Of a stretch of 64,000 nt of DNA, positions 22,919 to 34,194 are shown piece after piece (positions within the stretch are counted from its first letter, which is position 1; every line of letters starts with the position of its first letter). Source of the DNA: Candidatus Arsenophonus triatominarum. Its GTDB lineage: Bacteria; Pseudomonadota; Gammaproteobacteria; Enterobacterales; Enterobacteriaceae. Made by a program: the position numbers and the translations under genes. The stretch covers positions 80,773 to 144,772 of the forward strand of contig NZ_LWMI01000011.1 in NCBI RefSeq assembly GCF_001640365.1, written 5' to 3'. The notes under the pieces were generated by a model. That model was not told the DNA's origin and did not search any database. It was given only the letters and a program-made list of their open reading frames with translations.

Positions 22919-23824
22919 ATGAATAATAGTTATATTGTGTTTCCTAATATTGATCCTGTTATATTCTCGATTGGTCCAGTAGCCCTTCATTGGTATGGTT
23001 TGATGTATTTGGTGGGATTTGTTTTCGCTCTATGGTTGGCAAAACGGAGAGCCGGAAAAGCAAATAGTGGCTGGACCAAAAACGAAGTTGAAAATTTGCT
23101 CTATATTGGTTTCTTAGGTGTCTTTATTGGTGGGCGTTTAGGCTATGTTTTATTTTATAATTTGCCGGCCTTCCTGAGCAATCCTTTGTATCTATTTAAA
23201 GTTTGGGACGGAGGAATGTCTTTTCATGGTGGGTTAATTGGTGTGATATGCGCCATGTGGTGGTACGCATGCAGAACCCATCGCCATTTTTTTCAAGTTG
23301 CCGATTTTGTTGCACCATTAATTCCATTTGGATTAGGTATGGGACGTATTGGTAATTTTATTAATGGTGAACTTTGGGGACGTGTAACATTAGATACACC
23401 ATGGGCAATGTTATTCCTAGGCTCACGGGCAGAAGACATTCAGATTGTTAGTCAAGACCCTTCTTTATTACCGATTTTAGAGCAGTATGGCGTATTACCA
23501 CGACACCCTTCCCAACTTTATGAGATGTTTTTTGAAGGGATCATTTTATTTATTATTTTGAATCTGTTTATTCGTAAAACACGCCCAATGGGCAGTGTTT
23601 CAGGATTGTTTTTGATTGGTTATGGGGCTTTCCGTACTTTTGTTGAATTTTTCCGTCAGCCGGATGCGCAGTTGGGGCTATTTTGTGGTGTAAGTATGGG
23701 ACAAATTTTGTCAGTCCCTATGATCATTATTGGTATTTTAATGATGATCTGGGCCTATAAGTATAATAAAGATAACCATTGTACGAACTATTCCATTACT
23801 AGCAAGGCAGAAAAGAGTAAGTAG
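22919..23824 (+). CDS. lgt: Prolipoprotein diacylglyceryl transferase Lgt
   Basis: 301 residues. Inner-membrane enzyme adding diacylglycerol from phosphatidylglycerol to the lipobox Cys of prolipoproteins, the first step of lipoprotein maturation. Several membrane helices; the Lgt signature [14 protein letters not shown], the catalytic His in [10 protein letters not shown] and [15 protein letters not shown] are present. ATG at 22919 with GGAG upstream was chosen over an in-frame GTG at 22910 because it aligns with the E. coli start. Followed by thyA after 65 bp. Confidence 0.95.
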   Translation: MNNSYIVFPNIDPVIFSIGPVALHWYGLMYLVGFVFALWLAKRRAGKANSGWTKNEVENLLYIGFLGVFIGGRLGYVLFYNLPAFLSNPLYLFKVWDGGMSFHGGLIGVICAMWWYACRTHRHFFQVADFVAPLIPFGLGMGRIGNFINGELWGRVTLDTPWAMLFLGSRAEDIQIVSQDPSLLPILEQYGVLPRHPSQLYEMFFEGIILFIILNLFIRKTRPMGSVSGLFLIGYGAFRTFVEFFRQPDAQLGLFCGVSMGQILSVPMIIIGILMMIWAYKYNKDNHCTNYSITSKAEKSK

Positions 23825-23889
23825 CAGAAAATTTTAATACAGTGTTTTTATTTATAGTATAAATAATAGATTCTAAGCGAGTAATAATA

Positions 23890-24741
23890 GTGAAACAATA
23901 TCTGGATTTATGTCAGCGTATTATTGATAAAGGGCAGTGGGTAGAAAATAAACGCACAGGTGTTTGGTGTTTAACGGTTATTAATGCTGATCTTGAATAT
24001 GATGTCGCAAATAACCAGTTTCCTTTAATTACGACTCGCAAAAGTTTTTATAAAGCGGCTATTGCTGAATTATTAGGTTATCTAAGAGGTTATTCTAACG
24101 CTGCACAATTTCGTGATATTGGCTGTAATACATGGAATGCCAATGCGAATGAAAATCAGGCATGGCTCAATAATCCGAACCGTAAAGGTGAAGATGACAT
24201 GGGGCGGGTTTATGGTGTTCAGGGGCGTTCATGGCGACGGCCTGATGGTACTTATTTAGATCAGCTGCAAAAAGTCATTAGCAACCTTTCGGTAGGAATA
24301 GATGATCGTGCCGAGATAATCACTTTTTACAATCCGGGTGAGTTTGAATTAGGTTGTTTGCGCCCTTGTATGCATACGCACATTTTTTCTCTGTTAGCTG
24401 ATACGCTTTATTTAACTTCATATCAACGTAGTTGTGATGTTCCTTTGGGACTAAACTTTAATCAAGTTCAATGTTTTGTTTTACTGGCACTTGTTGCTCA
24501 GATCACAGGTTACAAACCAGGTAAGGCTTACCATAAGATAGTGAATGCTCACATTTATGAAAATCAACTTTCGATTATGCGTGATATCCAGCTGAAGCGT
24601 ATTCCTTATTCTTTACCGCAACTGCGTATTAATCCTAATATTAAGACGTTAAAAGATATTGAAAGCTGGGTGACTAGTGATGATTTTGAAGTCATAGGTT
24701 ACCAATATCATGATGCAATTAAATATCCATTTACGGTATGA
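23890..24741 (+). CDS. thyA: Thymidylate synthase ThyA
   Basis: 283 residues. Converts dUMP to dTMP with methylenetetrahydrofolate. Recognisable residues: catalytic Cys in [22 protein letters not shown], and the C-terminal [17 protein letters not shown]. The sequence is divergent from the 264-residue E. coli type and belongs to a longer variant. The start is GTG. Gene order lgt-thyA is conserved in enterobacteria and suggests cotranscription. Confidence 0.92.
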   Translation: MKQYLDLCQRIIDKGQWVENKRTGVWCLTVINADLEYDVANNQFPLITTRKSFYKAAIAELLGYLRGYSNAAQFRDIGCNTWNANANENQAWLNNPNRKGEDDMGRVYGVQGRSWRRPDGTYLDQLQKVISNLSVGIDDRAEIITFYNPGEFELGCLRPCMHTHIFSLLADTLYLTSYQRSCDVPLGLNFNQVQCFVLLALVAQITGYKPGKAYHKIVNAHIYENQLSIMRDIQLKRIPYSLPQLRINPNIKTLKDIESWVTSDDFEVIGYQYHDAIKYPFTV

Positions 24742-24959
24742 CATTTTTTATGGGTTGCTTTGATCATTAACATGAACAAGGTGACTACCATCTTATTTGT
24801 ATTAGTCTTAACCTGAGTTTGGGATAAGCATTATCAATTATGCTTGAAGATATGTTCCTGCCACAGGTATCTTTGGTTTAGATGGAATTAAACAATATGC
24901 AACCAGCCCTGCTAATAAATTCACTACAAAGTTAGCAGGAGAGTGGTGCCGCGTATGCG

Positions 24960-25909
24960 CTATCTGACAAAGATCTTTAACTCATCAAATACCGTTTCAA
25001 TGACAGAACGATGACGTAAGATGGCTTTGTCGAAACAAGTCTGTTCAACAGGCTTCATTTTCTTCTTGATATTCATTATGAGGTTAATTCCCATTGTTTT
25101 CAGTTGCTGATTCAGTGAAGCCGATAAATACCCTTTATCCGCATACAAACAACCAGAAAGATCTTTTATCAGCTCAGGTAATGCTTTTCGATCATCTGTG
25201 TTTCCTGGTGTAAGTCGAAAACTGAGTATTTCCCCCAAATGATTGATAATTACATGAAGTTTGAAACCAAAGAACCAACCTGTTGAGGTCACGAGTTTCG
25301 CACCAATAAAAAACGCTCTATTTTTAAGTTTAATTCAGCATAATATATAAATAGACAAAATCTTATAAATTAAAAGCAACTTATTGTAATTTAAACAAAT
25401 TTATACGTTTTAGTAACTTGCAAATTAACCATTGCTTTTAAGCCATTTCTGGAATTTTATATGCCTGTGCGAAACTCGTGGAGGTTTTTCCTCGTTCAGC
25501 TATCCCATCGAAGACTTTATGCCGGCGGATCCGTAAGTTATCACACACAGCTATCGGAGTAGAATCGGCAACCGACAGACCCGTGCACTTTCCCTTAATT
25601 GACTCAAACAGTGCCGTTAAAGCTAAGGCACTGCGCGGAAGTAACTCTACGCAGCGTGAATATGATGGCAAGTTAAGAAATTCCTTCCTGAGATATAAAC
25701 GGACATAATAGAGATAAAATACCTTGAATTGGCTGAATCGGAGTTGATGAAACAAAACAACCAGTGTTCATCATTTCAGCCAATGAAAGCTGAGTAGACC
25801 GTCTACGACGCTTACTTCCGTTATTCAGCAAAATTTCATGCATTTTTGGCTCGAAGTCTTTACAAAAATCATCCATCAGGCAATAAAGTTCAGTAAGATT
25901 TTCCATCAT
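24960..25909 (-). pseudogene. IS982 transposase, broken
   Basis: DDE transposase of the IS982 type. The N-terminal part (25909 leftwards, MENLTELYCLMDDF) is frameshifted near 25765; the middle frame includes GLSVADSTPIAVCDNLRIRR and GIAERGKTST; the MITE then interrupts. Removing the MITE and one target repeat rejoins GKTSTGWFFGFKLHV exactly with the C-terminal part ([34 protein letters not shown]). Confidence 0.88.
25290..25480. mobile_element. MITE, 191 bp, copy 2
   Basis: Perfect 14-bp terminal inverted repeats CACGAGTTTCGCAC/GTGCGAAACTCGTG and a 5-bp target duplication GAGGT (25285-25289 and 25481-25485). The inside is AT-rich and non-coding, and matches copy 1 at 2805-2996 in reverse. 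Insertion into a transposase gene and the clean target repeat show it moved as a discrete element. The helper transposase is not identified in the window. Confidence 0.9.
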
Positions 25910-25967
25910 TGTTTAACAATGCTCTATTCTTTAACCAGATTGTTAGAGTATTTTAACGAAATATGCG

Positions 25968-26681
25968 AGGGTGTTCATAATTCTGTGTCAGGGGATTTTA
26001 TATTTTGATTATACCATTTAGGCGCCCTTTAAAATAGATGGACAATTGAGCAATGGTTAACGCCCAGTTACTAATCGGCATAGTCCATTTGTTGGATACC
26101 TGATTGATGCCAATATAGAGTAATTTTAATAAGCTGTTTTCATTAGGAAAAGCCCCTTTGGTTTTGGTTAATGTCCTAAACTGCCGATGAACCGCCTCTA
26201 CTGCATTGGTCGTATCAATGGGTTTTCTAATGGCTTTAGGGTATCGAAAATAAGCACTGAGCAACTCCCATTTACTTCGCCAGGATTCTAGCACTATCGG
26301 GTATTTTTCACCCCATTTCGTTTCCAGTTCGTCAAGGGCAAGCTCAGCAGGCGCTTATCTGCACGATAAACCGGCTTTAAATCAGCCATAAAGGCTTTTT
26401 GGTCTTTACTGGCAATATAACGTAAGCTATTGCGAATTTGATGAACTACGCATAGCTGAACTTCTGTCTGCGGGAAAATACTGGCCATCGCTTCTGGAAA
26501 CCCTTTTAATCCGTCAACACAAGCGATAAAAATATCTTGTATACCACGGTTATGTAAGTCAGAACGCTCAGCCAATGATGTGCTCCTTCTGTTTCAGACA
26601 TATAGAGTCCTAACAATTCCTTATGCCCATCGATGGTTAGTCCAAGTACTGTGTAGATTGCCTTATTGATATAGTGACCAT
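25968..26681 (-). mobile_element. IS256-family element, C-terminal fragment
   Basis: End GGGTGTTCATAATTCTGTGT near 25968 and the C-terminal half of a mutator-type transposase. Interrupted at 26681 by IS3 copy E with a 3-bp CAT duplication; the sequence resumes at 28812. Confidence 0.87.
25998..26680 (-). pseudogene. IS256 transposase, broken
   Basis: Mutator-family (PF00872-type) transposase: GLTIDGHKELLGLYMSETEG, DIFIACVDGLKGFPEAM, QLCVVHQIRNSLRYI and AVHRQFRTLTK are typical. At least two frameshifts (near 26340 and 26580) plus the IS3 insertion. Frame at the IS3 site joins KHD and GHYINKAIYTVLG from the two sides. Confidence 0.85.
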
Positions 26682-26754
26682 TGTAGTGGCATACTAAATT
26701 TGGCCACCTAAGTTGAGGTGATATGCTTACCTCATAATTTTTATAGGTGCCGAA

Positions 26755-27054
26755 ATGAGTAAAATAATTACTGCTGAATTTAAATGTGAAACCGCCAAAT
26801 TAGTCCTTGACCAAAATTACACCTACCAGGAAGCCGCGAAAGGCATGAACGTCAGTCTTTCAGCGATTAGCCGGTGGGTAAGAGCCCTTCGTTTAGAACG
26901 TCAAGGGAAAACATCGCCTGGTCTACCATTAACACCTGAACAAATTGAGTTCAGAGAAATGAAGAAAAAAATCCACCGGCTGGAAATGGAGAATGACATC
27001 TTAAAAAAGGCTACTGCGCTCTTAATGTCCGACTCACTGAAAAATTTTCGGTAG
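26755..27054 (+). CDS. IS3-family transposase OrfA
   Basis: 99 residues, identical in protein to the copy at 795-1094: helix-turn-helix then leucine zipper. Ribosome binding site AGGTG lies 7 bp before the ATG. Intact, but its OrfB partner is broken. Confidence 0.9.
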   Translation: MSKIITAEFKCETAKLVLDQNYTYQEAAKGMNVSLSAISRWVRALRLERQGKTSPGLPLTPEQIEFREMKKKIHRLEMENDILKKATALLMSDSLKNFR

Positions 27055-27575
27055 TTGAAAAGCTAAGAGTGCTTTATCCGGTGAAAACTTTGTGTCGTAT
27101 TTTTAATGTTCACCGAAGCAGTTATCGCTATTAGTGTCGGCCTAAGGAGCCAGATATTGAGCGGACGATAAAACGTAGCCTAGTCAGCGAAGCGTGGAAC
27201 GTTAGTGGCGGCTCTGCTGGCGCAAGGACTATCGCCACGATGGTTACCAATACACACAACGTGAAACTTGGGCGATGGTTAGCGGGTAAGTTGATGAAAG
27301 AATTAATCATCGTCAGTTGCCAAGAGCGAAAACATAAATACAACCGCGGTGGAAATGAACGTATTGATATTCCAAATCTGCTCAATAGGCAGTTCGCTGT
27401 TACAAAGCCTGACCAGGTTTGGTGCGGCGATGTAACCTATATTTGGACAGGCTCACGATGGGCCTATCTGGCTGTGGTATTGGATTTGTTTGCCCGAAAA
27501 CCGGTGGGCTGGGCAATGTCATTTGCACTAGACTCAGAATTAACCGCCAAAGCACTACAAATGGCTTGGGAACTA

Positions 27576-28800
<1,225 letters not shown>

Positions 28801-28811
28801 TGACCACTACA

Positions 28812-28898
28812 CATCATGTTTTATCTTGTAATGAATGGCATCGAGCCAGACAAAAGGATAGAGCGCCTCCAGAGGGCGTTGTTGCCAGGCTTTTAATT
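28812..28898 (-). mobile_element. IS256 fragment, continuation
   Basis: Reads AWQQRPLEALYPFVWLDAIH leftwards, the segment of an IS256 transposase just before the part ending at 26681. Truncated at 28898 by IS481. Confidence 0.82.
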
Positions 28899-30094
28899 TG
28901 TATTAGTCTTAACTTAATCCGACAATTCTGATTTAAAAAAGAGCGTTACCGGTTTTAATTAACATCATTAGATAATTAAATAAAAGGTAATTCTATGTAT
29001 CAAACAAATAATCCTATCATCAAACATAAAGTCGGGTTACTTAACCTCGCTGAAGAGCTTAATAACGTCTCAAAAGCCTGTAAGATTATGGGGATATCCC
29101 GAGATACGTTTTATCGCTACCAGGAACTTGTTAACGATGGTGGGATAGACGCTTTAATTAATCAAAATCGACGGGTGCCTAACGTAAAAAATAGAGTAGA
29201 TGAACAGATTGAAAGCGCTGTAGTCGAGTATGCGATTGAATACCCTGCACACGGTCAACACCGCAGTAGTAATGAACTAAGAAAAAAAGGCATTTTTGTT
29301 TCGGGGAGTGTGGCGTTCGCTCTATTTGGCTGCGCCATAATCTCGAAAATTTTACAAAACGCCTAAAAGCGCTTGAAGATAAAATCGCAACAGAAGGAAT
29401 TATCCTGTCAGAATCACAAATCAGTGCTCTAGAAAAGAAAGCGCAAGATGATGAAGCCTGTGGTGAGATTGAAACAGCGCATCCAGGTTATCTGGGTTCA
29501 CAAGATACTTTTTATGTCGGTCATTTAAAAGGCGTTGGTCGTGTTTATCAACAAACTTACATTGATACTTACAGTAAAGTCGTTCATTGTAAGCTTTACA
29601 CAACAAAAAGCGCGATAACGGCGGCAGATTTATTAAATGACAAGGTTCTCCCTTTTTATTCCCAGCATGGGTTACCGGTGTTACGTATACTGACGGACAG
29701 AGGCAGTGAGTATTGTGGTAAAGTTGAACATCACGATTATCAACTTTATCTCGCTATCAATGATATTGATCATACAAAAACTAAAGCTCGTTCACCTCAA
29801 ACTAATGGGATTTGTGAACGCTTTCATAAAACTGTATTACAAGAGTTCTATCAGGTGGCTTTTCGTAAGAAAATCTATAGGGCTTTAAATGAATTACAAG
29901 CTGATTTAGATAAATGGTTAGCGGAATATAATAACCAACGCACTCATCAAGGAAAAATGTGTTGCGGTCGAACTCCTATGGCAACTTTACACGATGGAAA
30001 ACAACTTTGGAGAGAGAAAGATTTAAATCAAATTTAACCTGACAGGTACTGTATAAATAACCGGTAACTGTCAGATTAAGTCTGAGCTACTACA
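28899..30094 (+). mobile_element. IS481-family element, copy 3
   Basis: Full-length ends (TGTATTAGTCTTAACTTAAT to GAGCTACTACA). The two flanks are different IS fragments (IS256 left, IS4 right) and show no 7-bp duplication, so DNA has been lost on one side. Confidence 0.88.
28995..30037 (+). pseudogene. IS481 transposase, frameshifted
   Basis: Starts like the intact copy (MYQTNNPIIKHKVGLLNLAE) and is correct to about codon 107. Two extra bases at about 29309 (GGGAGTGTGGCG against GGGAGTGGCG) shift the frame. The DDE core remains open downstream (29678-30037). Confidence 0.88.
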
Positions 30095-30441
30095 TACAGA
30101 TAGAGCAGAACTTCAGCGACGAAAAAAGCGAATGCTTTGGGTTTGGTCTTCGGGCCAGTAAAAGTAGCTCAACAGGAAGAATGTTGGTTCTGAGTCTGCT
30201 GGCAACGCTGAGTACAATCGTCATGTGGCTTCTTGGTTATCACGCTGAAAATAAAGGATTACACCTGAGGTACCAGGCCAACAGCATTAAATCACGACGA
30301 GTTATCTCTTATCTGACGTTAGCGAAGAGTATCCTGCGACACACCCCGCCAATTTTAAGGCGAACGGTACTGATCATCTGACTAAAAACTACCGAAATAT
30401 GGTGTTGGTTTATTAACACTGATTTTCTGGGGATTCCTCAG
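30095..30441 (+). mobile_element. IS4-family (IS10-like) right-end fragment
   Basis: C-terminal end of an IS4-type transposase (MLVLSLLATLSTIVMWLLGY, QANSIKSRRVISYLTLAKSI; 30181-30381) with a frameshift near 30155, then a right end GGGGATTCCTCAG at 30441 whose reverse complement resembles IS10-type ends. Truncated on the left by IS481. Confidence 0.7.
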
Positions 30442-30530
30442 ACCCAAGGGGCATCATATTAGCAGCGTTGTAAGAAGTTGTTAACCATTAGTTATTGGTT
30501 GGCGTGTAAGTGGCTTTGTGTGAGATTGCG
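30442..30530 (+). repeat. Dispersed phage-like segment, copy 1
   Basis: About 75 bp (CATCATATTAGCAGCGTTG, AGTTGTTAAC, ATTAGTT motifs) that recurs with about 80% identity on the minus strand at 58107-58200, next to a phage antirepressor remnant. Function unknown; it suggests prophage debris here too. Confidence 0.6.
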
Positions 30531-30791
30531 GTTTTGTTCTTGGTATTTTGCCAAAGATAGCACACGGGAGTGAAAAAATAATTTGTACATAACTGTGTAT
30601 ATAAAAATAAATATAGAAGACATTGTTTTATTTAATTTATTGATATAATAATTTTTTTAAATAAATATCATTTCCGATGAAAATGGAGTTTTTTAATCAA
30701 CTTGCTGCTATCTATGCGGTGGAAAAACAAGCAGATGGAAACTTCACTTTTGCCATGGGAAGTTTTATTAAAAAGAGTCACATTACTCATA

Positions 30792-31672
30792 TAGCTAGGC
30801 GACTTAATTTTGATTACAAGGTGTGTTATGAGTTATACAATTGATTTTCGACGTAAAGTAATATCTGTAAGGAAAGCCGAAGGTTTAACAATTCGAGAAA
30901 CTGCGAAACAATTCCGTATTGGAAAAGCGTCTTTAGTACGTTGGCTTAAACGACCAGAGCCAAAAAATTCAACGCCACGTAAGAGGAAGCTCGATAAAAA
31001 TGCTTTAGCAAAAGATGTGGAACAGTATCCAGATGCTTACCAAAAGGAACGGGCAGAGCGATTCGGTGTTTGTAAAAAGACTATTTGGCAATCCCTTAAA
31101 AAGCTGGGATTAACCTATAAAAAAAACTCTATTCCATCCAAAAACCAACGAAAGCGACAGGCTGGCACATCAGCAAAAAAGACAACAGTATGAAAAAAAA
31201 GATAAATCTGTTGTTTTTATTGATGAAAGTGGTTTTTCACATGACACTCCACGAACTCACGGCTATTCCCCAAAAGGTCACCGTTGTTTTGGCCTGAAAA
31301 ACTGGGGTGCTAAGGGAAGAACAAATGTTATTGGCGCTTTATTGGGAACAACCCTTTTTGCTATCGGATTATTTGATTGCAATATTAACCGTGATGTTTT
31401 TTATGTTTGGATCACAAAAATATTGCTCCCAGAACTTCCTGAAAATTCTGTTATTTTTATGGACAACGCTAGCTTTCACAAAGGTAAGAATATTGAACAG
31501 GCAATTATAAACGCAGGACACCAGATAGAATATTTGCCTGTGTATTCACCAGATTTAAATCCTATAGAACATAAATGGTCTCAAGCTAAACGTAAAAAGA
31601 TGGAAACAGGATGCACTATCGATGACCTGTTTTTAATACATATGCTGTAATCAAAATTAAGTCGCCTAGCTA
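30792..31672 (+). mobile_element. IS630-family element, copy c
   Basis: 881 bp, TA duplicated at 30790-30791 and 31673-31674. Clean insertion in the unknown gene. Confidence 0.94.
30828..31650 (+). CDS. IS630 transposase (two frames)
   Basis: Frame 1 30828-31193, DDE frame to 31650. No damage relative to the other copies. Confidence 0.8.
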
Positions 31673-32147
31673 TAATAAAAATGAGCAGAAAGAAAAACAG
31701 TTAAATCGTTTTTTGGTTAATGATAATGAAATTTCGATTATTGCATTAGCTAAACTGACTAATAGTCAACAAAAAATAAAAATTGATGAGAAAATATTAT
31801 TAAAATTTATTACCATGGATGAAAAAACACGAACAACTCAGTTAGAAATTATTAACCATAAAAAAACTTCAATAAAAAAATTGAATTAACTATCGATAGC
31901 TTATCTGCGGATGAAATAAAGCATTTTATCCAACAACATAAACAAGATTTAGATAAATATCAGGGTAAACGAATATATTTAAATAAACGCAACGGCCATT
32001 ACGATGTTTATCGTAATTCTTATCAGCATAATATTGCTATGCTGCAACAAAATATTGTTAAGGGAAAGAAACAGTTAATAACAACTATTTGACCATAAGA
32101 TCAATTGCTGATTTTAATATAACTTTGGTTAATCCCTGTTAAATTGT

Positions 32148-32738
32148 TTACCAACGCCATCTTTTTGATGGTGTAATTGTTTCTGGTAATGGGATATCCC
32201 ATGGTGCGGTGGGAACTTTATCAACCAATTGGCAGTCATGCGCCAATCCAATCGGATAAAAGTGTTTTTTACGCCAATTGGCAAGCAACCTATCATAAAA
32301 TCCGCCGCCCATACCTAATCGTTGTCCTTGTTTATCAAATGCAACTAGTGGCACGAACAGAATATCTAACTGTGCTATTGGCATAATATCCATAACATTA
32401 AGTGCTGGTTCAGCGATATGAAAGCGATTTTTTATCAGTTGAGTATCAGGGCGATAGTGTAGAAACAGCAGTTGATGGCGATTGAAGGGATGCAAAACAG
32501 GTAGATAAACTTTTTTATTTTTTGTCCAAAGTTTTTTGATTAATGAATGAGTATTGATTTCACCATCAAATGAAAGAAATAACGCCAAATGGGAGGCAGA
32601 TCGGATAAGCTCGTGTTCTAACACCAGGTGAGTTATTTTATCTGCTGCGCTATTTTGTTGTTCGCATGTTAATTGTCGACGATATTGGCGAACTGTTTGC
32701 CGGATAATTTTCTGTCGTTTGGGTAGATTATTAAACAT
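32148..32738 (-). CDS. fau: 5-formyltetrahydrofolate cyclo-ligase
   Basis: 196 residues (also ygfA). ATP-dependent conversion of 5-formyl-THF to 5,10-methenyl-THF, recycling an inhibitory folate. The family motif LGMGGGFYDRLL (ATP/phosphate loop) and an N-terminal Arg/Lys helix with RQTVRQYRRQLT are present. It lies downstream of 6S RNA on the same strand, the conserved ssrS-fau arrangement, and is likely cotranscribed with it. Confidence 0.93.
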   Translation of the reverse strand: MFNNLPKRQKIIRQTVRQYRRQLTCEQQNSAADKITHLVLEHELIRSASHLALFLSFDGEINTHSLIKKLWTKNKKVYLPVLHPFNRHQLLFLHYRPDTQLIKNRFHIAEPALNVMDIMPIAQLDILFVPLVAFDKQGQRLGMGGGFYDRLLANWRKKHFYPIGLAHDCQLVDKVPTAPWDIPLPETITPSKRWRW

Positions 32739-32870
32739 AAAATTGGGAATTATTAATTTGGCAGCAATAAAATAATACGGTTTTTTATAGTTGTATCATT
32801 CAGCTTTTATTGATTGAAGCATAGTATATTTGAATGGTAACATTGTGAGTATAACAGTATAGCTCATTGA

Positions 32871-33072
32871 GGACCTCCAAGATGCCGTTGCGGGCTGTAA
32901 CCCTTGAACCCGTGGTTCAAGGTGAACGTAGTATCGTTAACTTTAGGCTTCCTGGTGGCTAGGCTTTCTCTAGCTGACCAGGCATGCACACCATAAACAG
33001 ATAGCCACATTCTAAGTGATTTGAAATATCGGCTCAGGGGACTGACCCGCTGACGAGCATCTCAGAGAATTC
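32871..33072 (-). ncRNA. ssrS: 6S RNA
   Basis: Reading leftwards from about 33072: TTCTCTGAGATGCTCG, AGTCCCCTGAGCCGATATTT, then GTTCACCTTGAACCA, GGGTTCAAGGGTTACAG and GGCATCTTGGAG, the same order as E. coli 6S RNA. The ends pair (CTCTGAGATGC with GCATCTTGGAG) to form the closing stem around the open bubble that mimics an open promoter and sequesters sigma-70 polymerase. Ends are approximate. Confidence 0.92.
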
Positions 33073-33154
33073 AAACTATATCTTATGTATCTATTGTATG
33101 AAAGTAAATACAGAAAGCAACCTATTCTTACTCTATTTTGGTACCAATGTTGTT

Positions 33155-33484
33155 TTATTCTAACGGAGTAATTGTTCGTCCAGTAATGCGCGCTTGCTCT
33201 TGCAATGCCTGTTCGATCGTATGTTGCAATACACGGATTTTTTGTTCCATATTATCAGTATAGTCCTGAGTTTTGATTTTTTCTTGCGCAAGTTCATGGC
33301 AAATGTTTAAAGCGACGATAAAAATAAGTTGCTCGGTATTTGTGACACCAGTTCGGTTTTTTAAATCTTTTAGCCGTTGCTCAAGCTCAGCCGCAGACGA
33401 TTTTAAGGCATTTTGTTGGTCTTTGGGGCAATTAACCCTTAATGTTCGTCCTAAAATTTGAATATTAACAGGTTGTGTAGACAT
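33155..33484 (-). CDS. zapA: Cell division protein ZapA
   Basis: 109 residues from [20 protein letters not shown]; an upstream in-frame start would add 19 non-homologous residues. ZapA tetramers crosslink FtsZ filaments. N-terminal beta/alpha FtsZ-binding head followed by a long coiled coil ([20 protein letters not shown]). Divergent from ygfB with 6S RNA downstream, the standard enterobacterial context. Confidence 0.93.
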   Translation of the reverse strand: MSTQPVNIQILGRTLRVNCPKDQQNALKSSAAELEQRLKDLKNRTGVTNTEQLIFIVALNICHELAQEKIKTQDYTDNMEQKIRVLQHTIEQALQEQARITGRTITPLE

Positions 33485-33668
33485 TATATCTTCCTGATTG
33501 TGTGGGGAGACGAAATAGACTAGTAATATTTCGCTGCCCATAATTCTATTGATGCTATCAGAATAATTATGAGTGATTTATGTGCAATTTGTGCACTTAT
33601 CTAGTATAGCGACCGTCCTTGATGGTAGCATATTACATACTCAATATTATTAACGTAACTGAGCAGAC

Positions 33669-34142
33669 ATGCCAATACAGAAATCTTTACCTAATTATCA
33701 AACTCTTGAGCTACTATTGCAACAACAGAATGTTGCTTTAACAGCCGCAGAAATGTACGGCTTAATTACAGGCCTAATTTGTGGCGGTAATCACGATTAT
33801 AACTGGAAAAAGTCAATTTATGAACTAACCAATGATGGATTAGCTTTTTCGCAGATATTAACTAATCCACTCCGTGAGCTTTATAACTTTACATTTGCAT
33901 CTTTAGATAATAATGATTTCATTTTTAATTTGTTGTTACCTGAAAATGATAAGGTGTCTGAGCGAGCTGATGCCTTAGCCGGTTGGGTTATGACAAAAAA
34001 TGACGATCAAAATAAGTTAGAACAGGCTTTGGAAGAGATCATTGAGTATGTTAAGGTCGCAGTTCAGCTCTGTTTTATTACCTTTATGGAGGTAAAAGAT
34101 CGGCGAATGAAAGCAAAAAACGATAAACCAACATTACATTGA
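33669..34142 (+). CDS. ygfB: YgfB/UPF0149 family protein, internally shortened
   Basis: 157 residues against about 192 in E. coli. The N-terminal part (AAEMYGLITGLICGGNHDYN) and the C-terminal EEIIEYVKVAVQLCF...KPTLH fit YgfB, but after RADALAGWV the segment that in E. coli reads NHFLLGLG...AIDDLRNIAQLGYDEDED is missing, an in-frame loss of about 37 residues. UPF0149 function in enterobacteria is not established. First gene of ygfB-pepP-ubiH-ubiI-gcvT. Confidence 0.88.
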   Translation: MPIQKSLPNYQTLELLLQQQNVALTAAEMYGLITGLICGGNHDYNWKKSIYELTNDGLAFSQILTNPLRELYNFTFASLDNNDFIFNLLLPENDKVSERADALAGWVMTKNDDQNKLEQALEEIIEYVKVAVQLCFITFMEVKDRRMKAKNDKPTLH

Positions 34143-34194
34143 TAGGCATAATATTCTAACCTATTTTGTTGTTTAATCGCTTGTGGGAGAAGGC

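Larger units (their letters stand above)
24811..25967 (-). mobile_element. IS982-family element with a MITE inside
   Basis: Right end ACCTGAGTTTGGGATAAG at 24811 (on the plus strand); the left end is lost at 25967, where IS256 sequence begins. A 191-bp MITE splits the transposase at 25290-25480. A 15-bp piece identical to an IS481 left end (TGTATTAGTCTTAAC) directly precedes the element. Confidence 0.88.
30677..32092 (+). pseudogene. Unknown gene broken by IS630 and a frameshift
   Basis: Starts MKMEFFNQLAAIYAVEKQAD at 30677. IS630 copy c entered at a TA; removing it joins SHITH and NKNEQKEKQLNRF in frame, giving about 109 residues to a stop at 31889. A further frame (to 32092) continues with ELTIDSLSADEIKHFIQQHK and RIYLNKRNGHYDVYRNSYQH, so one more indel near 31870 probably split a protein of about 175 residues. 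Charged, helical, no signal peptide. I do not recognise the family. Confidence 0.55.

Noticed and set aside
30570..30600. LexA-like box near TACATAACTGTGTATATAA
   Set aside because: Spacing and half sites do not fit CTG-N10-CAG.
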